From Arthrobacter sp. YN (lineage in GTDB: Bacteria; Actinomycetota; Actinomycetes; Actinomycetales; Micrococcaceae): a DNA stretch of 64,000 bases. The position numbers and the translations under genes are program-made. Under the pieces are notes generated by a model. That model saw nothing but the letters and a program-made list of their open reading frames with translations, made no database searches and was not told the DNA's origin. The stretch lies in contig NZ_CP022436.1 of NCBI RefSeq assembly GCF_002224285.1, forward strand, positions 2,108,001 to 2,172,000, in the 5' to 3' direction. Shown here in pieces: positions 32,579 through 40,507 of this stretch; the stretch's first letter is position 1; the number at the start of each line of letters is the position of its first letter.

Positions 32579-32858
32579 TGGACGCTTCATTCGTAAGACG
32601 GGCAGCATTTCTGCCGTCCATACTGGGGCTGGCTGCTGAGGAATGGCGTCGCAATCGTCAGCCACAGTCGCAGGCGGGGGGAGTGCGACAGGCATGCTCA
32701 CCACGTTGATGAATCGGCAAAACCGAACTAGGGAAAGTCCGAAAATCTCGTGGGTTCCTGTCTTTTTGAACCGGACCCATGAGACTACGAGAATTTTATC
32801 CACAGCGGTAATTAGGCACGTCTGAATCCTAGAATTTGACCAGTTAGATAGTATCGCC

Positions 32859-33725
32859 ATGTCACAACAGTTATTGCTTGGGAACGTCAGGTGGGGCCAC
32901 TTTCGGAATTGGTTGTTGCAAGTGACAGTCGTCTTGGGGCGGTGAGCATTGGGACGCTTGCGCGAAGATTTTCGACGTGGGCCGCGATGATGCAGTCCTT
33001 GCCTTCGCGGGAAGCACCTGGCGGGCACTGCCGTTGGTGTTTCAGGCTGTCGCCACTACGCGTTCGTACAATGGCTCGGCACTTCGCACCCTTGATCTCC
33101 ATCAGTTTGCAAAGCATCTCGAGAGCGTCCTGAACGCAGTTTTGGACAAAGCCAAGGGTCCGGCTTCCCGTGAAGCGCCTGAGTGTGAATTTCTTCTAGC
33201 TGGTCATGGAGACTTAACGGCTTCCGTATCTACCGATACACCTTTGACAAGGACAACTGGCGCTTTACAGGCAACGGCACACACCGGGCCGGCTGCCCCG
33301 GCGCTTTGAGGCCCGGGACGCGGAACTCGTTTGGCCACGATTGGCGATGGAGGCCGGAGACTCCAGGGAACATTGGCGCGGGATAACAACAAGGGACTGA
33401 TATCCGGCGCCATGGACTACTATCCACTCGAGTATCTCTACCGCCAAACCCAGGACTCATCCATGAATGAGGATCCTGTGGGCGGCCCGGTGCAAGTGTC
33501 CAAGGTCTACCGCTCAATCCGCGTCGAGCACTTCGCGGTGCGGACCGCCAACGGTCTGTAGTCTATGGACGACCCGTTTTGCCTTACGAACACCTGGATC
33601 TACGAGCGATCGAGCGGCGGGACGATTCAGGTGAGTGGTTCACCAAAGCCAGCGCTCCACAGATTCCAGCAGCGCGTGCCGCTTTTGAAAAGCTCGAAGA
33701 AATCATGGATGGCCGGAACGAATAG
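32859..33725 (+). pseudogene. Decayed gene with several frameshifts
   Basis: Coding-like sequence continues across all three frames in one direction. The successive pieces are VIAWERQVG...VVASDSRLG (32861 onward), then WDACAKIFDVGRDDAVLAFAGSTW (about 32945-33220), GFRIYRYTFDKDNWRFTG (about 33221-33275), ISGAMDYYPLEYLYRQ (about 33400-33555) and GRPVLPYEHLDLRAIERRD...EIMDGRNE ending at a TAG at 33723-33725. At least four frame changes separate them. The opening, with an ASDSR-like strand, faintly recalls proteasome-like Ntn hydrolases, which is a weak guess. Because the lesions are many and not confined to homopolymers, this is real decay, unlike the gltB case. Confidence 0.65.
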
Positions 33726-33802
33726 TGACCGAGAGGTGTCCTAAGTTTCGCAAACTGCTGGAATGCGACATCAAGTAGGTACTGAGAGTTTCAACTCTTA
33801 AG

Positions 33803-34101
33803 TTCTCGCTGTAACTCAACTTTTAGAACCCGCTGCAGATATTCATTCTGACAACGGAAGCTCACGGCACGCTCAGATCTACGGTGATCCGGGCAAGGTT
33901 CGGCTGGTTGCGAGTGCGATCCATGCGCCGACGAAGATCGCAGCCTTTGCAGACGACCCGTCTCTCCGACGTGCCGTGTTTTTCTTTGGCGTCAGCCGAG
34001 AAGCCAAATAATTTGGTACAACTGATGACCCTATCCGTTCCGCGGATGACTTCGGACTCTGGGTGAATGCTGAGCATGCCCGCATTCGCAAGGTGCTCTG
34101 A
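33803..34101 (+). pseudogene. Second decayed gene fragment
   Basis: One frame from about 33803 reads through SDNGSSRHAQIYGDP, KVRLVASAIHAPTKIAAF and RRAVFFFGVSREAK before a TAA at 34010-34012. A coding-like piece in another frame (DDPIRSADDFGLWVNAEHARIRKVL) ends at 34101. There is no start codon at the left. Composition and continuity suggest the remains of one short gene, not chance frames. No function assigned. Confidence 0.45.
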
Positions 34102-34157
34102 GTCACCCAGGCCACCGGACTGAAGACATCGATGTCGGGATTGCGATCCGAACAAGC

Positions 34158-34199
34158 TGAACGCCCTTACTCTGGACATGTCCAGAGTAAGGGCGTTCA
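34158..34199. repeat. 42-bp perfect palindrome
   Basis: The left arm TGAACGCCCTTACTCTGGAC plus one A is mirrored exactly by its reverse complement with no spacer, giving 21-base arms. It lies about 90 bases upstream of the ImmA-like gene. There is no U tract beyond the arm, so a simple terminator is not the only explanation. Confidence 0.9.
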
Positions 34200-34287
34200 A
34201 TGGAATTAGGGGTTCGCCAAGGGCTCGATAAATGTCTGTCGCGTTGGGCCGAGAACGAACCAAGTGAACGCATCACTGGGGATGCCC

Positions 34288-34779
34288 ATGAAAAACAATC
34301 CATATCCCGCAGGACAATCGCCGGCGGAGCGTGCCGCGAGAGCCTTCGAGGGCCTAAAGCTCCCTACTCACCTCAACTTGGAACGTCTGGTCGAGGTAGT
34401 CGAAGGCGTTCGGCATCGGCCAATACAGATAGAAGCTGCCGGAGCTCTGAACGGCGGCACGGTCTGCGGCTTGTGGCTGTCCTGTGAGGACGTCGAGATT
34501 ATTTTGCACGCAGTCAGCCCGTCTGGACTTCATCGGCAGCAGTTCGTTCTGCACGAACTTGGGCACATGGTTTTGAGGCACGACGAACTGGGCGTGCCAG
34601 CGGAATACATAGAAGTCCTGTTCCCGAACCTTCCCGTGGGACTAGTCTCACGCGTCCTTGCGCGGAGCAGTTTCACTGATGATCTGGAAGCGGCCGCGGA
34701 ATCGCTCGCAGATCTCTTCGCAGCAGCAATCAGGAACAGCGCCAGGGAACCAAGATCGTTCGAGAGGGTTTTCGAATGA
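34288..34779 (+). CDS. ImmA/IrrE-type zinc metallopeptidase
   Basis: About 163 residues. The zincin motif HELGH (residues 89-93) within QQFVLHELGHMVLRHD supplies two His ligands and the catalytic Glu. The third ligand is probably a Glu in the later helix DDLEAAAESLADLFA. In ICEBs1 and related elements ImmA cleaves the repressor ImmR to induce transfer. Here two EspR-like DNA-binding proteins are encoded nearby and could be targets, which is inference. ATG 34288 is preferred because GGGG lies at proper spacing; GTG 34264 and ATG 34282 are in frame. The stop overlaps the next start (ATGA). Confidence 0.85.
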   Translation: MKNNPYPAGQSPAERAARAFEGLKLPTHLNLERLVEVVEGVRHRPIQIEAAGALNGGTVCGLWLSCEDVEIILHAVSPSGLHRQQFVLHELGHMVLRHDELGVPAEYIEVLFPNLPVGLVSRVLARSSFTDDLEAAAESLADLFAAAIRNSAREPRSFERVFE

Positions 34780-35792
34780 TCCAGATTGTGGCCGCAGTTT
34801 TGATTTGGCTGCTCGTCATTTGTCTCGTCCCTGGAATCCGGGTACGGCGCGATCACAGCGTGCTGACGGCCGCCATCACGATTTCAGTCGCGCTGACGCT
34901 GAATATCGATCAGGTCTATGTAGGCATCGATTCCCTATTGGGTGGTCGTAACTTCGTTGACCTCGTGGCCAATGTCTCTATGGTGGTTGGGATCTACTTT
35001 CTCGCCAGAGCGATCATTCGGGCGGCGACGCCCGACGAGACGGTCGAGAAACGAGACTCTGCTGGCATGATTCTCTTGGCCGCGGTGATCGTGGGCCTTG
35101 CAGCCAGCTTCAGTGTTATCGTCACCCAGGGCAGTTCCACCCGTTTCATGGTGGATTACGGTGACCAGTGGCCTGCTGCCCTCTACTCATCCATCCAGTT
35201 CGTATACATCGGTTACGTGGTAGGCGTTACCGGCACTACGTGTTTCCGATTTCGAGGCGACATGCGCAGGCCCTACTTCCGAATCGCATTTACGTCCATC
35301 GGGGTTGGCTGTTGCTTTGCCGTTCTCCTTGTATTGCTTGTGCTGGTCATGGATGTCCTTCATTTGCAAGGGCGCCTGGATACGATGCGTGCGGTCTCGC
35401 CTATTTACGATGCGGCGGTCGTTGCCGCCATGACGTTCCTGTGCGTGGGTCTGGCCATCCCACCCGTGGCGCGTCGAGTTCTCCGCCGTAGGGAATCCGT
35501 GACTGAGGAGGAGTTGGTTAGCGGCCTCACGAAAATCTGGGAAAGGACAACAAAGAAGCGGGTAGATGTTCGGCTCGCAGGAGACGCCGAAATGATCAGC
35601 CAACAGGACCGGGCGCAAAGGCTCCATAGAATGCTTGTTGAAGTGCAGGACGCGCTGTTGGTTGAGCCCGGTTTAGGAAGCTGCTTGGACATCCATGACC
35701 TCAATGTCTTGAACGCTGCCGAGAACTATCTGGCGGGATCTTTCGTGCGCCAAGTTCCAGTTCGTAGACGGAAGGGGGAGCGGGCCACATGA
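34776..35792 (+). CDS. Integral membrane protein of an ImmA-regulator operon
   Basis: A 338-residue protein with about seven hydrophobic helices in residues 1-235 (MIQIVAAVLIWLLVICLVPG; LVANVSMVVGIYFLARAII; MILLAAVIVGLAASFSVIV; YSSIQFVYIGYVVGV; GVGCCFAVLLVLLVLVMDVL; AAVVAAMTFLCVGLAI) and a cytoplasmic C-terminal domain of about 100 residues rich in charged residues. Proteins of this type are found next to XRE and ImmA genes in actinobacteria, sometimes labelled putative transporters (MAB_1171c-like); no function is proven. It overlaps the ImmA-like gene and the EspR-like gene by four bases on each side, so one transcript is likely. Confidence 0.7.
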   Translation: MIQIVAAVLIWLLVICLVPGIRVRRDHSVLTAAITISVALTLNIDQVYVGIDSLLGGRNFVDLVANVSMVVGIYFLARAIIRAATPDETVEKRDSAGMILLAAVIVGLAASFSVIVTQGSSTRFMVDYGDQWPAALYSSIQFVYIGYVVGVTGTTCFRFRGDMRRPYFRIAFTSIGVGCCFAVLLVLLVLVMDVLHLQGRLDTMRAVSPIYDAAVVAAMTFLCVGLAIPPVARRVLRRRESVTEEELVSGLTKIWERTTKKRVDVRLAGDAEMISQQDRAQRLHRMLVEVQDALLVEPGLGSCLDIHDLNVLNAAENYLAGSFVRQVPVRRRKGERAT

Positions 35793-36247
35793 CGGATGGT
35801 GCGAGTTCCTCCGAAACCCCTCAGACCAGATTGGCGCGGAAGCTCAACCTTCTTCTGGACCTCTATGAGGCCGAGGGATCCGAGGCCTTGACCTACCCCG
35901 AGATCAATCGGCACATGAGCCAGCGTGGAACGCCACTTTCCCGCTCCCGCTGGGCCTATATGCGCAGTGGCGATAGCTCGCTGGCGACCGATCCCGGGCT
36001 GCTTAGTAACCTTGCAGAGTTCTTTGGAGTAGACCGTGATTACCTCTTGGATGATGCCGGGGAGATACCAAAGCTTGTAGACGCTCAGCTGGAACTTCTT
36101 CGTACCCTGCGTGAGTCACGTGTGCGGAACTTCGCCGCTCGTCAGTTGCAGGGGATCTCTCCGGAAACCCTGGTGAGGCTCCGCCAAGCGATAGACGAAC
36201 GCAAAAGGGTACAGGGGGTGGACGATGCCGACAGCAATCAGTCGTAG
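35789..36247 (+). CDS. EspR-like helix-turn-helix regulator (copy 1)
   Basis: A 152-residue protein arranged like mycobacterial EspR: an N-terminal HTH (residues about 13-70: RLARKLNLLLDLYE...LSRSRWAYMRSGD) followed by LSNLAEFFGVDRDYLLDD. A C-terminal helical dimerisation part (LELLRTLRESRVRNFAARQLQGISPETLVRLRQAI) completes it. EspR is a nucleoid-associated regulator that bridges distant sites. A paralogue lies at 37878. It overlaps the membrane-protein gene (ATGA) and its 3' end overlaps the hydrolase start by 23 bases. A role as ICE repressor and ImmA substrate is plausible but inferred. Confidence 0.8.
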   Translation: MTDGASSSETPQTRLARKLNLLLDLYEAEGSEALTYPEINRHMSQRGTPLSRSRWAYMRSGDSSLATDPGLLSNLAEFFGVDRDYLLDDAGEIPKLVDAQLELLRTLRESRVRNFAARQLQGISPETLVRLRQAIDERKRVQGVDDADSNQS

Positions 36248-37442
36248 GTTTTTGGAGGTAGGCGTTCTTGCTGCATCAGGGGCTTTGCTTGCAGGCGTCG
36301 CCAGTGCAGCGTACTTCGCTCGTCAGATTGTAGTGCCAAAATACAGTCGTCGTGAGGATTTGGACGTTCGGGCCGTGCACACCATTGGCGACGGATCTCT
36401 AGAAATCGAACTTCCCGATACGGAACAAACGAGAGCGCCGGGACGATACAGTTTTTGGTTTGAGCGGGGGACAGGGCATGCATGCCTCGGACCGGTCGTG
36501 GACTCCCACCCCGACCAAAACACAGTTGTCCGGGCGGTGGAGCGTGTGGACTCCGGAGACCTCACACTGGCCAGCGCTGGGATCTGGAGTGGGTACGTTT
36601 ACTCGAAACCGGAGCAACTTGGTGTGCCGTATGAAGACGTTGAGATTCCGGTCGCGAATGGTGTCGCCCCTGCGTGGAGGTTCGATCCGCCCGCCAGTGT
36701 CGAAGCATCCGGTGTCTGGGCCATCCACGTCCACGGAATGGGTGGCAGGAGGGCAGGCACTCTGCGAGGCATACCCATCGCGAGGCGTCTGGGACTGACT
36801 TCGCTGGTTGTCTCGTTCCGCAACGACGGCGACGCCGCTCCGTCGTACGATGGCCGCTACAACCTCGGCCAGACCGAGTGGCGCGACGTCGAGGCCGGCA
36901 TCAACTATGCCGTTTCCAATGGCGCTGAACGCATTGTCCTTTTTGGGTGGTCACTGGGAGCTTCCATCGCCCTTCAAGCAGCGGCTCTGTCGCCGAATTC
37001 CTCGCGAGTAGCCGGGTTGGTTCTCGACGCGCCAGTCTTAGACTGGCGGACGACCCTGGCAGCGAACGCCAAGGCGGCAAGACTTCCCCGGCCAGTTGTG
37101 CACCTGGGCTTCTCCATTCTTCGGTCCAAGGCCCTCCGGTGGGTGACCGGCCTTGCTGAACCAATCTGTCTCGATTCCCTGAATTGGCTGGCGCGAGCAA
37201 CTGAATTGAACAAACCGATCCTCGTACTCCATGGTGAGAAGGACGACACGACGCCCTTCGAAGCATCCAGGAAAGCTGCCAGTCTGAGGCCGGACCTAGT
37301 CAGATTGGTGGAGTTTGCATCTGAGGGACACTCTCTGGAGTGGAATGTCGACCCCGAAAAATGGGAGCGATCGGTCGAGGAGTGGTTCTACGGTCTCCCG
37401 CTGGCTGGCTCTAGTCCTGAACAAGCGGGAGCGCAGTCGTAG
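36225..37442 (+). CDS. Alpha/beta hydrolase with N-terminal membrane anchor
   Basis: A 405-residue protein. An N-terminal hydrophobic segment (LEVGVLAASGALLAGVASAAYFA, residues 10-32) after basic residues looks like a signal anchor. The serine-hydrolase triad is visible: nucleophile elbow GWSLGAS, Asp in LHGEKDDTTPF and His in SEGHSLEW, with the oxyanion-side HVHGMGG. The substrate is unknown. It is the last gene of the ImmA-membrane protein-EspR operon, an unusual partner. Its 3' end overlaps the convergent winged-helix gene at 37411. A role in processing a membrane or peptide signal is speculation. Confidence 0.8.
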   Translation: MPTAISRRFLEVGVLAASGALLAGVASAAYFARQIVVPKYSRREDLDVRAVHTIGDGSLEIELPDTEQTRAPGRYSFWFERGTGHACLGPVVDSHPDQNTVVRAVERVDSGDLTLASAGIWSGYVYSKPEQLGVPYEDVEIPVANGVAPAWRFDPPASVEASGVWAIHVHGMGGRRAGTLRGIPIARRLGLTSLVVSFRNDGDAAPSYDGRYNLGQTEWRDVEAGINYAVSNGAERIVLFGWSLGASIALQAAALSPNSSRVAGLVLDAPVLDWRTTLAANAKAARLPRPVVHLGFSILRSKALRWVTGLAEPICLDSLNWLARATELNKPILVLHGEKDDTTPFEASRKAASLRPDLVRLVEFASEGHSLEWNVDPEKWERSVEEWFYGLPLAGSSPEQAGAQS

Positions 37443-37695
37443 GAGGTATCTGCACTGAGTACTGGGCCGCTAGGTCAATGAGATGACACTCGACGAGTGA
37501 GGCGTGAGCGGAGTAACGCTCGTCGGCCAAAGCCTGAATGTAACCAGCCGACTCAAGGACGAGGAGATGACGCCGAACCGTCGCTCGAGAAGCCTGAAGT
37601 CCTGACGCCAAGACGCCAGGGGTCGATGGCCCGCTTCTGATAAGGAAGCGAAGGATCTGGCTCCGTGTTCGGTTCATCAAGATGGATGTCGACAT
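37411..37695 (-). CDS. ArsR-like winged-helix regulator (copy 1)
   Basis: A 94-residue protein; ATG 37677 (MNRTRSQILRFL) is an alternative start. Residues about 8-60 form a winged helix: SQILRFLIRSGPSTPGVLASGLQASRATVRRHLLVLESAGYIQA. No metal-binding cysteine pattern is evident. A second gene of the same kind lies at 38338, and each is convergent with one of the two EspR-like or hydrolase genes. A perfect inverted repeat lies 31 bases upstream and is a candidate operator. Confidence 0.75.
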   Translation of the reverse strand: MSTSILMNRTRSQILRFLIRSGPSTPGVLASGLQASRATVRRHLLVLESAGYIQALADERYSAHASLVECHLIDLAAQYSVQIPPTTALPLVQD

Positions 37696-37726
37696 TCAAA
37701 CCACGGTTCAGGATTGTGGAGGATGT

Positions 37727-37750
37727 TTGCTGTAGACGGGTCTACAGCAA
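37727..37750. promoter_or_regulatory. Inverted repeat, candidate operator
   Basis: TTGCTGTAGAC and GTCTACAGCAA are exact reverse complements separated by GG. It sits in the divergent promoter region between the winged-helix gene (37695) and EspR-like copy 2 (37878), so either product could bind it. Confidence 0.6.
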
Positions 37751-37877
37751 CAGGATACGCCTTTTGTAGTTCGCGAAAAAGATTGAATGCAGTTGATTGT
37801 CTAGCCGCGGCACGCGCGGAATACTGATGGCAACGCAGCAGTATTTCTCATCGAACGAGGCCGTCGAAAGGTGGAAC

Positions 37878-38384
37878 ATGCCGGCAAAGGACGCTAGCCG
37901 CAACGGCGAGTTGTCACCGCAGGCAACCCTCGCCCGCCGGCTAAACCTGCTTCTCGACGTCGTAGTGGCCGAGAGGGGATCACCTGTCACTTTTAGGGAG
38001 ATTGAAGCCGACCTCCGAGCTCGAGGAGTCAAGATCTCCAGGGCCAGATGGTTCTACATGAAGGACGGGACAGGGCGCCTGGTTAGTGACCCGGAGCTGC
38101 TCGCCGCTATTTGCGAGATGTTCGACGTCGATCCCTCCTATCTGCTGAACGGCGTCGAAGGCGACGTTCCCGAACGCATCGACTCGCAATTGGAGTTTGT
38201 GAAGTCTCTGAGGGCAGCCCGGGTGAAGTCCTTCGCTGCAAGGACGCTAGGGGACGTCTCGCCGGAAACGCTGCGGGCAATCTCCGAGTATTTGAACAAA
38301 GACATCGACTTGCACCCGAAGGGCGAGCGAGCCGCAGCTACTCCTCCAAGACATAACGAAGATGGGCGTCAAGTAACTCCTTGA
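37878..38384 (+). CDS. EspR-like helix-turn-helix regulator (copy 2)
   Basis: A 168-residue paralogue of the protein at 35789. It shares ARRLNLLLDVV, the HTH with SRARWFYMKDG, the FDVDPSYLLNG turn and a C-terminal FVKSLRAARVKSFAARTLGDVSPETLRAI helix. ATG 37878 is preferred because of the site AAAGGTGG and because the copy 1 N-terminus aligns there; ATG 37827 is in frame upstream. The 3' end overlaps the convergent winged-helix gene by 47 bases. A pair of EspR-like paralogues within 2 kb suggests duplication or heteromeric control of the element. Confidence 0.8.
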   Translation: MPAKDASRNGELSPQATLARRLNLLLDVVVAERGSPVTFREIEADLRARGVKISRARWFYMKDGTGRLVSDPELLAAICEMFDVDPSYLLNGVEGDVPERIDSQLEFVKSLRAARVKSFAARTLGDVSPETLRAISEYLNKDIDLHPKGERAAATPPRHNEDGRQVTP

Positions 38385-38661
38385 TGCGGGCAGGATTGGC
38401 TGAGTAACGGGGGGAGCGGCCGTGGCGTCGTCCGGCTTCCACGTCGACCTCGATGGCGCCTACTTCCTCAAGTGCGATGAGGTGTTTGGCGACGCTGGGC
38501 TCGCCGGCGCTGACCGCTGCGACAATGTCCCCTCTGGACGCAGGACCGTTTGCCGTCAGGAACCTCAGAATCTCATTCCGTGAGCGGTTCCCGAACGTCG
38601 CCACAGCGTCTTCAACGTCGGGCGACCAGGCGTCGTCGTGAGGCTGCGTGATCCGTGGCAT
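38338..38661 (-). CDS. ArsR-like winged-helix regulator (copy 2)
   Basis: About 107 residues from ATG 38661, with a possible start at 38685. The winged helix is in NRSRNEILRFLTANGPASRGDIVAAVSAGEPSVAKHLIALEEVG, followed by a basic wing RRHGRSPRYS and a C-terminal helix. It is similar in layout to the protein at 37411. The AT-rich stretch 38662-38843 between this gene and the sigma-like gene contains TTGAC-type sequences and probably holds divergent promoters. Confidence 0.75.
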   Translation of the reverse strand: MPRITQPHDDAWSPDVEDAVATFGNRSRNEILRFLTANGPASRGDIVAAVSAGEPSVAKHLIALEEVGAIEVDVEAGRRHGRSPRYSANPARIKELLDAHLRYVLEE

Positions 38662-38843
38662 GGCTTCATTCTTACTGAACAACATGCAAAAAGTAAGAAC
38701 TTGGGTCTTGACGATACTTTAATTATCTTTGACAATAATTTAAAGAAGCTTGTGTTGTGGTCAGGATCGCTACTGCCACGTCGTGTCGCCCCGTCTGGTG
38801 ACGCTGAAGATATTCGAATCCGTTAGTCGAAGCGGTGAGAGCC

Positions 38844-39743
38844 ATGAGCCTGGAACACCTGGCGGGCAACGCTGAAATAGAGAACTCAAACTCATCCCCA
38901 GTGGATATTTCGCTGCTGAGTCCGGTGACACCGACCCTGCGAGTTTCCGTCGACCAAATGATGGGAGCGGTTGAAGGCGTGCGTCGCTACGTCATCTCGC
39001 ACTTGGCTCGGATCGGCCGCTCGTGCGATGTGGACGATGTCATGCAAGACATCAGGATGGCTGTCTGGGACGGGGTGGCACGCGGAAACTACCGACAGAT
39101 CCCTGGTGTTCCATTCGGTGCCTGGGTTCAAGGTGTCACCGGAAATGTCTGTGCCGCGCACGTCCGCAGAGAGCTCGGCCACAAGACGCTTCCGCTGCTT
39201 ATAGATCCGGGCGAAGGTGAGAGCCCGGAGATTGTCCGGCAGCTAACGGTGTTGGTCGTGTCCCGTGATTACCGCGATGCCGAGGAGATCATCGATCAAG
39301 AATGGGCGCATATGGTTCTTGGGCTGACTCGGGCTGCTGTGTCAGCTCCGGTATGGCGCCTCGCGGTGGACAGCCTTACCGAGCCGCGACGATACGCCCC
39401 TCCGTCGCCGCAAGACCGTCGCCGCTGGAATGCAGTCACCGCGGTTCGGCAGACTGCAAAGACAATAAGCCAAGCGTTGGATGTAGATCCTGAAGTTGTG
39501 CACGACATGTCCGGTCTGTGCCGGCACGCCGTTGGTTGTCTGCCGAGTCCGCTGCTGCGGGGAGTGGCCGCAGCCATCGTGCTGCCCGAACATCACGGCG
39601 TCGAACGGCAGGCTGCCATAGCCGAGGTTGCCGAAGAGTTCAAAGTCACTGATCGATACGTGGCGGTTCAAATCGGCACGGCCCGTCGGCTGTATCAAAC
39701 GGCATGGAGAGTCATTCGCAGTTCCATGACTTCCGCTGTTTGA
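38844..39743 (+). CDS. Sigma-70-family-like RNA polymerase factor
   Basis: About 299 residues. Region 2-like sequence at residues about 45-115: GVRRYVISHLARIG...DVDDVMQDIRMAVWDGV...PFGAWVQGVTGNVCAAHVRRELG. A C-terminal helix-turn-helix like region 4 follows (QAAIAEVAEEFKVTDRYVAVQIGTARRLYQ). Between them are about 130 residues not typical for small ECF factors. It stands at the head of the conjugation genes and may direct their transcription, which is inferred from position. GTG 38835 is in frame upstream, but ATG 38844 has GGTGAGAG at suitable spacing. Confidence 0.75.
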   Translation: MSLEHLAGNAEIENSNSSPVDISLLSPVTPTLRVSVDQMMGAVEGVRRYVISHLARIGRSCDVDDVMQDIRMAVWDGVARGNYRQIPGVPFGAWVQGVTGNVCAAHVRRELGHKTLPLLIDPGEGESPEIVRQLTVLVVSRDYRDAEEIIDQEWAHMVLGLTRAAVSAPVWRLAVDSLTEPRRYAPPSPQDRRRWNAVTAVRQTAKTISQALDVDPEVVHDMSGLCRHAVGCLPSPLLRGVAAAIVLPEHHGVERQAAIAEVAEEFKVTDRYVAVQIGTARRLYQTAWRVIRSSMTSAV

Positions 39744-39793
39744 GTCATGTTGCTGATTAGCGAGCTGAGCCATGAACAGGCTAGGAGGCAAAC

Positions 39794-40507
39794 ATGGTGG
39801 AATCCGTTTGGCATGGGCGAACAACTCGTCGGTGGGTGTTTGGCCTAGCACTGGCGGCCATCCTTGGCGCCTTCATTCTCGTTCTGGTCGCACCGCGGGA
39901 GTCGCCGTCTACGAAAGGGACGGGTGTCCCATCGGCTAAATCTTCGACGTCGCGGGCGCTGCCGAGCATTTCCCCGACGCCTACACCAAAACCAACAAAA
40001 TCAGCATCGATTGCTACGGTACCAGCGTCCGGTCCGCCTAAGACGGCCGACTACAGGGTGCTTGCGTCTGCGGCCGCCGTGGCAATCTATAGCTGGGACA
40101 GTAGAAGTTCGTCGTATTCAGATGTGTACGCTCGAATTCGAGGTTGGTGGTTCGTTCTCCCTGACGGATCAAATCCGTTGGCGGTCCTGGTCCAGGAGTT
40201 TGAGGCAACGGGCATAAACGCGGGGTCCTTCGCTTCGCTTGCGGGCCAAGGTGCCTACAGGGTAGCAACGTTCGAATCCATGGCATGCGACAACGAACTA
40301 GTAAGAGTTCGCGAACGCCCTGCTCCATGGGCGGGGCTTCATGTCTGCACGGTTCGACTCAAGGTCGTTGACCAGACAGTCAGTAGCAGCAATTCATACA
40401 CAGCGCCGGTCAGTGTCATGGCTAATTGCCCGCCGGCAGCGACCGCCCCGCCTGATCGATGCCAAATGGTCGGCTTCTATGCCTCGACAAGCCGGATCGT
40501 CTACTGA
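39794..40507 (+). CDS. Membrane-anchored protein of the conjugation module
   Basis: A 237-residue protein with an N-terminal anchor (RRWVFGLALAAILGAFILVLVA, residues 12-33), a Ser/Thr/Pro-rich linker to about residue 80 and an extracytoplasmic domain with YRVLASAAAVAIYSWD, RIRGWWFVLPDG and four cysteines. The layout matches TcpC/VirB8-type components of Gram-positive type IV secretion, but the fold cannot be confirmed by eye. Its TGA overlaps the ATG of the NlpC/P60 gene, so the two are coupled. Confidence 0.6.
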   Translation: MVESVWHGRTTRRWVFGLALAAILGAFILVLVAPRESPSTKGTGVPSAKSSTSRALPSISPTPTPKPTKSASIATVPASGPPKTADYRVLASAAAVAIYSWDSRSSSYSDVYARIRGWWFVLPDGSNPLAVLVQEFEATGINAGSFASLAGQGAYRVATFESMACDNELVRVRERPAPWAGLHVCTVRLKVVDQTVSSSNSYTAPVSVMANCPPAATAPPDRCQMVGFYASTSRIVY

